NCBI GenBank assembly: GCA_020847395.1
Contig: JADLCD010000032.1
Coordinates: 19,628 to 83,627, forward strand
DNA: 64,000 bases
Direction of reading: 5' to 3'
Origin: Chitinophagaceae bacterium
GTDB lineage: Bacteria > Bacteroidota > Bacteroidia > Chitinophagales > Chitinophagaceae
In this document: one piece after another, positions 18,435 through 26,719 of the stretch
Layout: every line of letters begins with the position of its first letter
How positions within the stretch are numbered: the stretch's first letter is position 1
Made by a program: the position numbers and the translations under genes
The notes under the pieces: generated by a model
The model's input: only the letters and a program-made list of their open reading frames with translations
Database searches by the model: none
Told to the model about the DNA's origin: nothing

Positions 18435-18486
18435 ATTAACCTGCAACTGCCCAAGGCTGACCGCTGATAGCTGAAAGCTAACACAG

Positions 18487-19962
18487 CTACTCCAGCTTCT
18501 TCGCTTCTTCCTGGCTGGCATATTCTTCCTGTAAAGCCGGCAGTGTTTTTAGTAAAGTATTTTGCAGAGAAATTTTGGATGATGCGGAATACAAACCAAT
18601 ATAATCACCGGAATAAGTATAATCCATCAATGTAAGTTTTACCAGGCCATTAATGGAAAGCTCAATATAATTTCCGTAAGATATCAACCGGAAATGAATA
18701 GGCTCTTTTTCCTGGGGAGGTGTAAAAAAACCGGATTGTATATCAGAGAAAATAAAATTCTGCTTTACGTTCTGCGGGTTAAATCCCCAGCTTCTTATCT
18801 GCACAAATCCATTTACCACATCAAAAGAAATAAAATAACCATAACCATCTTTGTCCATTTCTGTTACTAATCCCAGTTTACCCATGCCTTCAACCGTGAG
18901 TAACCCTTCCCATATATAGTTTTGCGCAGGCTTTTTAAAGCAAAATATTTCATAGCCGCTGCGCGAACCGCATATCCATTTATCATCCTGTATTTCAAAA
19001 GAAGCGGTTGGGTTATTAAACAAAGAAAAAATATCAATAATATTTTTCTGCATTATTGTTTTTACCACCATCATATCCCACCGGTAATAGCTCTTCAGCA
19101 ATAGCCTTCCTCTTGCATCTGTATCTAATTGTTTAGGCGGTGGCAAAACGCGCAGCGCATCAATTTTTCCCACATAAAAAAAATTGTAAATAAGGAGATG
19201 CTCACCGTCTTGTTCTATGCGTGCAGCATAATTGCCCTGAGGTAATATTACGTCTGCATGAAAAGAATGGTACTCGCCCAAAAAATCCGGCGCAAACCAA
19301 TACCTTACTTTTATATCTTCTCTTATTGATCCCAGTATATAGTATTTGCCATTTAACGTAAAAACACAAGGGCATTCAATATCATCATATACCAAAGGAC
19401 TCATCAGCGGTGGTAAAAGCTGTGGTTCATCATTGGTAATATTAACCAATCCTACACAACCCCTTCTTGATACAGTACCTTTTATATTTCTTGCCGCCAA
19501 AAGCAGGTATACGTCACCGTTATATTCAAACCGGAAAGGATCTCTGAAACTTGCCCATGTACGTGGATTGCTTATGGCCGTTTCATAGTATATTCCTTTA
19601 GGTTCAATAGGGTAACCTTGTTTACTTACTTTTTCCCAGTTCATCAAATCATCTGATACAGCTAACCCTATTCGTGAAACAACACCACGATCCCTGCGTT
19701 GCAATCCTGTATAGTACATATGAAACCTGCCGTTAACTTTACTTACATGCATGGTCCATAACATGTCATCATCCCATTCTCCCGGGTCTCCCACAAACAG
19801 TGCATTTTTTACCCTCTTCCACAACAGGCAATCGATAGATACAGCATGCGCTATATAGTCGTGATTAGGTATAATGAGATGAAATAAATGATACACACCT
19901 TCATGAAGAATAATAGTGATGTCGCCAATTTCCCAGTCGCTGAATCCTGATCCTGTATACAT
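18487..19962 (-). CDS. GH32-like glycoside hydrolase (five-bladed beta-propeller plus C-terminal beta-sandwich)
   Basis: The 491 residues fit the GH32/GH68 clan of beta-fructosidases (sucrose, levan or inulin hydrolysis). The three acid motifs are recognisable: an N-terminal D in SDWEIGD (D9 or D14, where the family has WMNDPNG), FRDPF with R140-D141-P142 as the transition-state stabiliser, and ECP at 196-198 with the acid/base Glu. A C-terminal concanavalin-like sandwich (about 360-470) completes the family plan. The atypical first motif means fructosidase activity is likely but not certain. There is no signal peptide, so it acts in the cytoplasm. It is divergent from the sucrose-phosphate synthase gene with 91 bp between starts, which suggests both act on sucrose. 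Confidence 0.75.
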   Translation of the reverse strand: MYTGSGFSDWEIGDITIILHEGVYHLFHLIIPNHDYIAHAVSIDCLLWKRVKNALFVGDPGEWDDDMLWTMHVSKVNGRFHMYYTGLQRRDRGVVSRIGLAVSDDLMNWEKVSKQGYPIEPKGIYYETAISNPRTWASFRDPFRFEYNGDVYLLLAARNIKGTVSRRGCVGLVNITNDEPQLLPPLMSPLVYDDIECPCVFTLNGKYYILGSIREDIKVRYWFAPDFLGEYHSFHADVILPQGNYAARIEQDGEHLLIYNFFYVGKIDALRVLPPPKQLDTDARGRLLLKSYYRWDMMVVKTIMQKNIIDIFSLFNNPTASFEIQDDKWICGSRSGYEIFCFKKPAQNYIWEGLLTVEGMGKLGLVTEMDKDGYGYFISFDVVNGFVQIRSWGFNPQNVKQNFIFSDIQSGFFTPPQEKEPIHFRLISYGNYIELSINGLVKLTLMDYTYSGDYIGLYSASSKISLQNTLLKTLPALQEEYASQEEAKKLE

Positions 19963-20021
19963 ATTTTATACTGCCTTGATGTTGAATAAAGTTACGAAAA
20001 CAGCACTTGTACGTAATTGTT

Positions 20022-20029
20022 TAAATTTG
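20022..20029 (+). promoter_or_regulatory. -7 box for the sucrose-phosphate synthase gene
   Basis: TAAATTTG matches TAnnTTTG 25 nt upstream of the ATG at 20054 in the divergent 91-bp gap. No TTG occurs at a proper -33 distance, so support is partial. Confidence 0.4.
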
Positions 20030-20053
20030 CAGTTTGTTTTTTAATGTTTTATT

Positions 20054-22219
20054 ATGAGTGAATTTTATATTCAATTGTTCAGTCCGCATGGGCTTATCCG
20101 GTATCAAAATCCTGAGATAGGCAGAGACAGGGATACAGGAGGACAAGTGAAATATGTACTGGAGCTTTTAGAAAATCTTTCTAAACATCCGCAGGTAAGA
20201 AAAGTAGATCTATTTACACGCCGCATTGCAGATAAAAGAGTGTCATCTTCTTATGACAAAGAAATTGAAATAGTGAATGATAAAACGAGAATTGTACGGG
20301 TGAGTTGTGGCGGCAATACTTATATGCAAAAAGAAGTTTTGTGGGATCATTTGGATGAGTTTGTTGATAAAACAATACGCTTTATTGAAAAGCAGGATGA
20401 TTTTCCGGATGTTGTACATGGCCATTATGCAGATGGTAATTATATAGCCAGACAGATCAGCCAGGTATTTGGCATTCCGTTTATTGCAACAGGGCATTCG
20501 CTGGGGCGCAATAAGAAAAAGATATTGCTCAGCAATGGAATGAGTGAAGAGAAGATAAATGATAAATTCAGTATGCAGCGCCGTATTCAAACTGAGGAAA
20601 ATACATTAAAGAATGCGGGTGCCATTATTGTTAGTACAAGCCACGAAATTGAAAACCATTACAGCTTATACGATAATAAAGGCAAAGCGCATTTTGAAAT
20701 AATACCTCCGGGTGTTAATACAGATTTGTTTTTTCCTTTTTACCGCTATGATCTGCCGGCGTATAAAATGTCTTTTGAGCAGGAGCATGCGGTATACAGG
20801 GTGAACTCTGATATTGAGCGCTTTTTGTTTAACCCTGCAAAGCCGTTGATACTATCTATTGGCCGCGCAGATAAGCGAAAAAATTTTGAGAACATTATTC
20901 AAAGCTATGGACAGGATAAGGAATTACAGGCGATGGCAAACCTGGCTATTTTTGCAGGAGTAAGAAAAGATATTACACAAATGCCGGATGATGAAAAAGA
21001 TATTCTTACCAACCTTTTATTGCTGTTGGATAAATTTGATTTGTATGGCAAAATGGCTATTCCCAAAAAGAATGATCCTACACTTGATGTGCCGGAGATA
21101 TACAGGTTGGCTGCAAAAAGAAAAGGCGTATTTGTAAATGCCACGCCCGGAGAAAATTTTGGATTAACTATAGTAGAAGCCGCAGCCTGTGGTTTGCCGG
21201 TGGTAGCTTCACCAACCGGCGGGCCTAAAGAAATACTGGAAAAGGGAAACAATGGCATACTTGTAGATGTTGATGATCCTGAAGCAATTTCCGGGGCTTT
21301 AAAAAAAATTATTTCGGATCAGGCGCTGTGGGAAAAATATTCAGAAAACGGGATCAGTGCGGTTAACCAGTTATATTCGTGGGAGGCGCATTGTAACAGG
21401 TATATAGAAGTGGTTAAGCATTTGTTTGAGGTTGATGTAAAAGAAATAATGCCCAAACTTCCTTTTGGAAAGAAGCTGGTAAAAGCAAAACAATTTATCA
21501 TTTCCGATCTTGATGGAACATTGGTTGAAGACAATGAAACAGAAGGACTGAAAGAACTGAAGCAATGGATAGTTGCCCAGAAAGATGAAGTAGTATTTGG
21601 TATTGCGAGTGGGCGTAACCGTGAGTTAACGGAAGAAGCATTTAAAAAATATGATCTCCCTTATCCTGATATCATCATATGTTCGGCCGGCTCTGAAATT
21701 TATTATACTGATAAATTTATTCCTGATCATGGCTGGGAAAGTCATATTGATTTTAAATGGAAGAAAAAAGAATTGATGGAAGCGTTAAAATATTTTCCCG
21801 GCATTCAATTGCAGGAAGAAGCGGCACAGCGGCGGTTTAAGCTGAGTTATTATGTATCGCCTTCATTTAACGACGATAACTTAGCTGATCTCTATAAATT
21901 TCTTGATGATAAAAAATTGAGGGCAAAAATACTGCTCACCGAAAATAAATTTCTTGATCTGCTTCCGTTTCGTTCAGGAAAGGGAAATGCTATAAGATAT
22001 CTCAGTTATAAATGGAAAGTGCCATTAGAACAATTCATTACTGCCGGCAACAGTGGTAACGACAAGGATATGCTTACAGGCAAAATAAAAGGCATAGTGG
22101 TAGCTAATTACAGCCCGGAAATGGAAGAGCTGAAAGAAAGTAAATTTATTTATTTTACAAAGCATCGTTTATCAAAAGGTGTTATGGAAGGTATTCATTT
22201 TTATAATGCTGCATCATAA
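20054..22219 (+). CDS. bifunctional sucrose-phosphate synthase / sucrose-phosphate phosphatase
   Basis: A 721-residue fusion. Residues about 1-470 are a GT4 glycosyltransferase that joins UDP- or ADP-glucose to fructose-6-phosphate: SPHGLIRYQN, DTGGQVKYVLELLE, the acceptor loop GHYADGNYIARQ, TGHSLGRNKK, ILSIGRADKRKNF, and the nucleotide-sugar motif ATPGENFGLTIVEAAACGLP. Residues about 480-721 are a HAD phosphatase with the nucleophile motif D485-L-D487-G, IICSAG, and a late TAGNSGNDKDML acid motif, which would release the phosphate to give sucrose. The fusion is as in cyanobacterial and plant-like enzymes and is uncommon in Bacteroidota. With the GH32-like neighbour it suggests a sucrose make-and-break pair, perhaps for osmoprotection. 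Confidence 0.9.
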   Translation: MSEFYIQLFSPHGLIRYQNPEIGRDRDTGGQVKYVLELLENLSKHPQVRKVDLFTRRIADKRVSSSYDKEIEIVNDKTRIVRVSCGGNTYMQKEVLWDHLDEFVDKTIRFIEKQDDFPDVVHGHYADGNYIARQISQVFGIPFIATGHSLGRNKKKILLSNGMSEEKINDKFSMQRRIQTEENTLKNAGAIIVSTSHEIENHYSLYDNKGKAHFEIIPPGVNTDLFFPFYRYDLPAYKMSFEQEHAVYRVNSDIERFLFNPAKPLILSIGRADKRKNFENIIQSYGQDKELQAMANLAIFAGVRKDITQMPDDEKDILTNLLLLLDKFDLYGKMAIPKKNDPTLDVPEIYRLAAKRKGVFVNATPGENFGLTIVEAAACGLPVVASPTGGPKEILEKGNNGILVDVDDPEAISGALKKIISDQALWEKYSENGISAVNQLYSWEAHCNRYIEVVKHLFEVDVKEIMPKLPFGKKLVKAKQFIISDLDGTLVEDNETEGLKELKQWIVAQKDEVVFGIASGRNRELTEEAFKKYDLPYPDIIICSAGSEIYYTDKFIPDHGWESHIDFKWKKKELMEALKYFPGIQLQEEAAQRRFKLSYYVSPSFNDDNLADLYKFLDDKKLRAKILLTENKFLDLLPFRSGKGNAIRYLSYKWKVPLEQFITAGNSGNDKDMLTGKIKGIVVANYSPEMEELKESKFIYFTKHRLSKGVMEGIHFYNAAS

Positions 22220-22276
22220 GTTGCCGGGGATTTCGCTTTTAGAAAAAACGTAAGGCAAATTGCAGCAGCTATAGGA

Positions 22277-22547
22277 GATTGCTTCGCCCGCCGTAATATA
22301 CCTTCAATCCAAATCTTTATGCTGGCGGGCTTATAATGACATCATTACGGATAAATTGAAAATCAGGTTTTTATTTTTTTAACCACGGCCTTGCCATATT
22401 GCAATCAACTGCGACCGGGAAGTTTTTGTGTTTGAATTAAAAAATGTAAAAGTTAGTAAATTACTTTAAGCAATCTCGTTGGATGTAAGACTGGGATTGC
22501 TTCTCCCGCCATAATATTCTTTCAATCCAAATGATCATGCGGGCGGG
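22277..22547. repeat. two direct copies of a 53-bp repeat in a gene-free gap
   Basis: Copies at 22277-22330 and 22495-22547 share GATTGCTTC, CCCGCC, TAATAT, TTCAATCCAAAT and a final GGCGGG with few differences. A third partial piece (GAAGCAATCTCAA) is at 22675-22687 in reverse. The whole gap 22220-22779 has no gene; apart from these repeats and GGCGGG words I see nothing in it. Confidence 0.65.
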
Positions 22548-22779
22548 ATCGCAAATACGGGCGGGAGCGTGATGAAATATATACTTTGTGTTAGTACTGG
22601 TAGTAATAAATAATCACTCCGGTACGTGTTTGCGAGCCCGCCTGAACAAACTTGCTACCTCAACCTGATACGCGGCGAAGCAATCTCAATTCCTTTATAC
22701 ATCTTATTTTATTACTTAACTATATAGATATTTGCCTTTTGAGACTAAAATATCCTTTTAAAAGAGAAATCCCTGCAGT

Positions 22780-23508
22780 ATGAAATCCTTTTTGATTACA
22801 GCGGTACTTTTTTGTTTTGTAACCGGTTTTGCTGATGGGCAATCTGTAAAAGTATATACTTCAGATGCTGGTTATCTGTCTTCATTGCAACAGTTGTTTA
22901 AAGCGCAATGGCCAAATAACAGAACCATTAATATTGTATTTCATGGGCATAGCGTACCTGCAGGTTATTTTAAAACGCCTGATATAAAAACAATGGAGTC
23001 TTATCCTGAGCTGACATTGCAATATGTTTCTGCTATTTATCCCAATGCTGTTATTAATGCCATTAAAACATGTATTGGCGGAGAAAATGCTGTATCTGGT
23101 GCGGCAAGATTTGATTCAACAGTTTTAAATCATCATCCCGATATTCTTTTTATTGATTACGCGCTGAATGATAGTGGCATAGGTTTGGAAAAAGCAAAAA
23201 CAGCCTGGAAAACAATGATTGAAAAAGCATTGGCTAAAAATATTAAAGTGGTATTGTGTACACCAACGCCGGATCAATCTGAAAATATATTGGATACAAC
23301 TACTGCTTTGTATAAACACACCCAACAAATAATTCAGTTGGCTGCCGAATATAAAGTTGGGTTAGTTGATAGTTATAATGCATTCAGAAAATTGATTGCA
23401 GATGGTGAAGATCTTAAAAGATATATGTCGCAGGTAAATCATCCTGATAAGGCAGGGCATGAAGTTGTGTTGAGAGAAATAATGAAATTGTTTCCTGTAA
23501 ATTATTAA
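22780..23508 (+). CDS. secreted SGNH/GDSL-family hydrolase
   Basis: A 242-residue exported esterase-type hydrolase. The signal peptide ends near FADGQS. The catalytic Ser is in block I, NIVFHGHSVPAG (S58; GHS replaces the usual GDS), the block III Asn is in DYALNDSG, and the catalytic Asp/His are in NHPDKAGHEV near the end. SGNH proteins like this remove acyl groups from polysaccharides or lipids; the substrate is not clear. It is a plausible functional neighbour of the carbohydrate genes either side, but no shared promoter is seen. Confidence 0.85.
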   Translation: MKSFLITAVLFCFVTGFADGQSVKVYTSDAGYLSSLQQLFKAQWPNNRTINIVFHGHSVPAGYFKTPDIKTMESYPELTLQYVSAIYPNAVINAIKTCIGGENAVSGAARFDSTVLNHHPDILFIDYALNDSGIGLEKAKTAWKTMIEKALAKNIKVVLCTPTPDQSENILDTTTALYKHTQQIIQLAAEYKVGLVDSYNAFRKLIADGEDLKRYMSQVNHPDKAGHEVVLREIMKLFPVNY

Positions 23509-23580
23509 ACGGCAAAGATAAAAAAAGCAATTGCTGTTTTTTCCCTACACCCTAAGCCTTTCACCTTCTACCTCACATAT

Positions 23581-24380
23581 CTATTTTTTCTTCTTCCTGT
23601 ATTCTTTCTCCAAATCAATAATTTCAACTTTCCTGAATTCAACCGGGTGGCTTTCACTTTGCAGAGATATATACCCTGATGATAAAAGTTGCCCGTCTTT
23701 TTTTACCGCGGGGTCATAATCCGTAACATTTCCACCACCAATCTGCGGCTTTTGATACACGAGTACCGTATCGCCATTGGCAATATGTTTAACTACAGAA
23801 TCTCCAAGTACTACAACCTCTGCTCTTACCCATTGATCACCACGAAAAGTTTTGGAGGTGGAATTAACACAATGTTGCGTAACCAGTTTGCCATCCATTT
23901 CCACATTTGTGCCCGGAGTGCACAGGTTACAGGTTGTTCTTTCCCCGGTTGAGTCTCCTCCAAGTAACTGCACTTCTATCGAGATCGGAAAGTCCTGGTT
24001 TTTATGCATGGTGGCAGGTGGCTGACAATGAATCATAATACCACTGTTCCTGTATGCCCAGCCCGGGCATCCTTTGCCTGTTCGCCTACAAAACGATATT
24101 CAACGGCAATGATATAATGCGAGTAAGGTGTTTTATAAAAAAGATGTCCAAATTGTTCATTAAATGAATCATATTGATCATAAGAAACTTTTATAACACC
24201 ATTCTCTACGCGAAAAGTATTTCCATAGTTGTCTCCATAATCATGTCCGGTAATCTTAGGTGTCCACCCGGAAAGGTCTTTTCCGTTGAAAAGCTGCTTC
24301 CATTTTTTATGTATCTTTCTTTGTGCATTGGAAGTTGCAGCGATCAATATAAAAGCAAAAAGCGTACAACAATATCTCAT
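23581..24380 (-). pseudogene. DUF1080 (3-keto-disaccharide hydrolase domain) protein, split by a frameshift
   Basis: Two overlapping minus frames, 24380-24033 and 24036-23581, encode the two halves of one secreted concanavalin-like DUF1080 protein. The first half has a signal peptide (TSNAQ) and FNGKDLSGW, YGDNYGNTFRVENGVIKVSY; it runs out as AGHTGTVVL. The second half begins in the other frame with the expected continuation NSGIMIHCQPP and carries on to EFRKVEIIDLEKEY. Inserting one A near 24047-24050 (GGAACAG to GGAAACAG) joins them into a 266-residue protein. Either the gene is dead or one base is missing from the read. DUF1080 enzymes hydrolyse 3-keto-glycosides in the periplasm. Confidence 0.85.
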
Positions 24381-24704
24381 TTATTAATTTTTTAAGCGGG
24401 GGTAAATGTAAGATTTTTCAACAATAGCTATTTTAATTCAACTTAATTTAGGCGAATATAAACTGCATTTAGTTCATGGCATTTCACCTCATGCCGGTGT
24501 GGCATCGTATCTCCTGCCCAGGCGGGAGCGCTGACTTTTACTTTGAGGAGACCTGTGAGCTGTATATAACTATTGAGCACTTCCTTTACTCAGCCATAGT
24601 GCATATCCCGCGTAAAAACAGGCGCCTAACGTGGATACTGGTATAAAAATATAGCAGGCTGCTAAAGAGAGTTCCAAAATTTATTCATCAATAAGCATCT
24701 CAAA
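24381..24704. other. gene-free gap
   Basis: No open frame or stable hairpin is convincing. It has a GGCGGGAGCG word also found in the 22.5 kb gap and, at its right edge (24710-24740), the GCTGATAGCTGACAGCT simple repeat that runs into the 3' end of the sigma factor gene. Confidence 0.4.
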
Positions 24705-25298
24705 TTATTGGCTATTGGCTGATAGCTGACAGCTCACAGCCGATTCAAGGTAAACCGGCAATACTTTACCTAATTTTTTTACAGCTATAGCTAACTGGTT
24801 GCGCACAGTTAATTCAGAAATATTAAGGATAGATGCCACTTCTTTATACCGCAAACCATCTTCTTTAACCAATTGTAGAATCAATCTGCATTTTGGCGGT
24901 AGTTCATTGAACGCTTCTCTTATTTTTTTTATGATATCTGAAGAAATGCAGAGTTCCTCGGGTGTTTTAAAATCAATGGTTGTTTCAAACGAAATTTCAT
25001 TAAGATTAATAACAGGGTTTTTATATTGCCGGGTAATATATTTAAGGCAAAGATTTTTGGTAACAGTATATAGATAAACACTTAAATTTTCAATCTCTGC
25101 CAGCTTTACCCTCATTTGCCACACTTTAATAAAAACATCTGAAACAATTTCTTCGGCAGGTTCTTTTGATTTTATAAATGCAAATGCAGTACGATATAAA
25201 CGTTGGTAAAAAAGATCGCATAAGTTTCTATACGCCTTCATATCGTCGTACAAAGCAATTTTTTGCTGTAGTTCTGGTATGCTAGCAAGCTGATCCAA
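24705..25298 (-). CDS. ECF RNA polymerase sigma factor
   Basis: A 197-residue extracytoplasmic-function sigma factor, FecI-like. Region 2 is about residues 20-95 (LYRTAFAFIKSKEPAEEIVSDVFIKVW, shortened here) and region 4 about 130-185 (ELPPKCRLILQLVKEDGLRY then the helix-turn-helix EVASILNISELTVRNQL). It would direct polymerase to the SusCD operon when released by the divergent FecR anti-sigma factor. The last dozen residues (SAVSCQLSANSQ) are encoded by an AGCTGTCAGCTATCAGCC simple repeat, so the natural stop was probably earlier and the tail is repeat-derived. A -7-like TAAATTTG lies on the minus strand at 25381-25388. Confidence 0.92.
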   Translation of the reverse strand: MDQLASIPELQQKIALYDDMKAYRNLCDLFYQRLYRTAFAFIKSKEPAEEIVSDVFIKVWQMRVKLAEIENLSVYLYTVTKNLCLKYITRQYKNPVINLNEISFETTIDFKTPEELCISSDIIKKIREAFNELPPKCRLILQLVKEDGLRYKEVASILNISELTVRNQLAIAVKKLGKVLPVYLESAVSCQLSANSQ

Positions 25299-25423
25299 AA
25301 TTGAGGTTGTTCTGTTTTGATTTCTCTGTTGTAAAATTGGAGGTAAAAATTTTTTTAAAAAAATTATTTTTCCTTTGGTACAAATTTATTCAACAGGGTA
25401 TCCTGTATAATATCTATTGATTT

Positions 25424-26551
25424 ATGGATACCGAAAAATTCTGGTTGTTGTTGAGTGCAAAGCTCTCCGGCGAAGCAACGCCTGAGGAGATTGATGCATT
25501 AGAGGAGATAATAAAGCAACATCCGGAATTAAGCTGGCAGGTACAATTGATGTCGCAAATGTGGAAGCATGAGCCTGAAGCTAATGCCCCGGATGATTTT
25601 TTTGACAGGCATTTGCAGCGATTAAGTATTCATCCGGATACACGATCACCTGTTTCAGATGAAGCAACGTTTAACCCCACCACCCCCTATGCTCATGAGG
25701 AAGAGCAAAAAAAAACAGGTACTTATCGTTGGTTGCTGATGCTGTCTGGTATTGCAGCAACATTAATTACAGTGTTTTTCTTTTTTTATAAGAATGAGTC
25801 GTTCACATCAACAAAAGAAGAAGCAGCAGCACAAAATACGGTAACAACACGTAAAGGTTCAAAATCCAGTATTCAATTGCCTGATGGCACAACGGTTTGG
25901 CTGAATGCGGATAGTAAGCTTACCTATGATGAAAATTTTCGGGGAGATTTCAGAAAAGTTCACCTGCAGGGCGAAGCTTATTTTGATGTAGTACGGGATG
26001 AACACCGGCCTTTTATCATACATACCAAAACGCTGGATATACGAGTACTTGGCACAGTGTTTAATGTAAAAGCTTATGATGCGGAATCAAATACCGAAAC
26101 CTCATTAATTAAAGGTTCTGTAGAAGTTACCCTGCATAACAGCCCTGAGAAAAAAATTATCCTGAAGCCTAATGAAAAGCTCAGGGTAAATAATCAAAGT
26201 TTTGAATACAGTACTGATATTAATGGAGAAAAAAGAAAAGATGAGGATGATAGTGATAACATGAAAATTGTGGTTGGGAAAATTCATTACCAGAAAAAAG
26301 ACAGCATGGCATTGGAAGCATTATGGGTAAGAAATAAATTGGTATTTGATGCGGAAACATTACAGGAGGTAATGCGCAAAATAGAACGATGGTATAATGT
26401 GAGAGCAGTAATTAATGTGGATGATAAAACAAAAGCAACACAGTTTAGCGCCATTTTTGATAATGAAAACCTTGCCCAGGTAATGGAAGCGCTCAAAATA
26501 ACAGGCAGCTTTTCATATGTTATTAATAAAGATGTAGTAATTATAAAATAA
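25424..26551 (+). CDS. FecR-family anti-sigma factor
   Basis: A 375-residue inner-membrane regulator. The cytoplasmic N-terminal part (1-100) would hold the sigma factor, a single transmembrane helix is at about 103-122, and the periplasmic part has the FecR domain (LPDGTTVWLNADSKLTYDENF, LQGEAYFDVV, VLGTVFNVKAY, TSLIKGSVEV) and a C-terminal STN-like DUF4974 domain (WYNVRAVINV, TGSFSYVINKDVVIIK). When the SusC receptor binds its ligand, the signal passes through FecR to free the sigma factor. It starts 125 bp from the divergent sigma gene and is followed by the SusC gene after 168 bp. Confidence 0.93.
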   Translation: MDTEKFWLLLSAKLSGEATPEEIDALEEIIKQHPELSWQVQLMSQMWKHEPEANAPDDFFDRHLQRLSIHPDTRSPVSDEATFNPTTPYAHEEEQKKTGTYRWLLMLSGIAATLITVFFFFYKNESFTSTKEEAAAQNTVTTRKGSKSSIQLPDGTTVWLNADSKLTYDENFRGDFRKVHLQGEAYFDVVRDEHRPFIIHTKTLDIRVLGTVFNVKAYDAESNTETSLIKGSVEVTLHNSPEKKIILKPNEKLRVNNQSFEYSTDINGEKRKDEDDSDNMKIVVGKIHYQKKDSMALEALWVRNKLVFDAETLQEVMRKIERWYNVRAVINVDDKTKATQFSAIFDNENLAQVMEALKITGSFSYVINKDVVIIK

Positions 26552-26671
26552 TTATTAAAACCTATTAAATTTTAAACCAAAAACAGATTGCGTATGATCA
26601 TATTTAAAAAGAATTAGTATAAAAAATAAAAACGGAGAATGTTGGAAGCATCCTCCGCGATTTAACAGACA

Positions 26672-26691
26672 AACTGCCCTGGCAGGCAGTT
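26672..26691 (+). promoter_or_regulatory. hairpin in the fecR-susC gap
   Basis: Arms AACTGCC and GGCAGTT with a 6-nt centre lie 28 bp before the SusC ATG, just after a weaker CGGAG/CTCCG hairpin (26634-26658). Such leader structures may protect or attenuate the susCD message; the function is inferred only from position. Confidence 0.35.
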
Positions 26692-26719
26692 CATCATTCT
26701 TTAAAATCAAAACCAAGAT

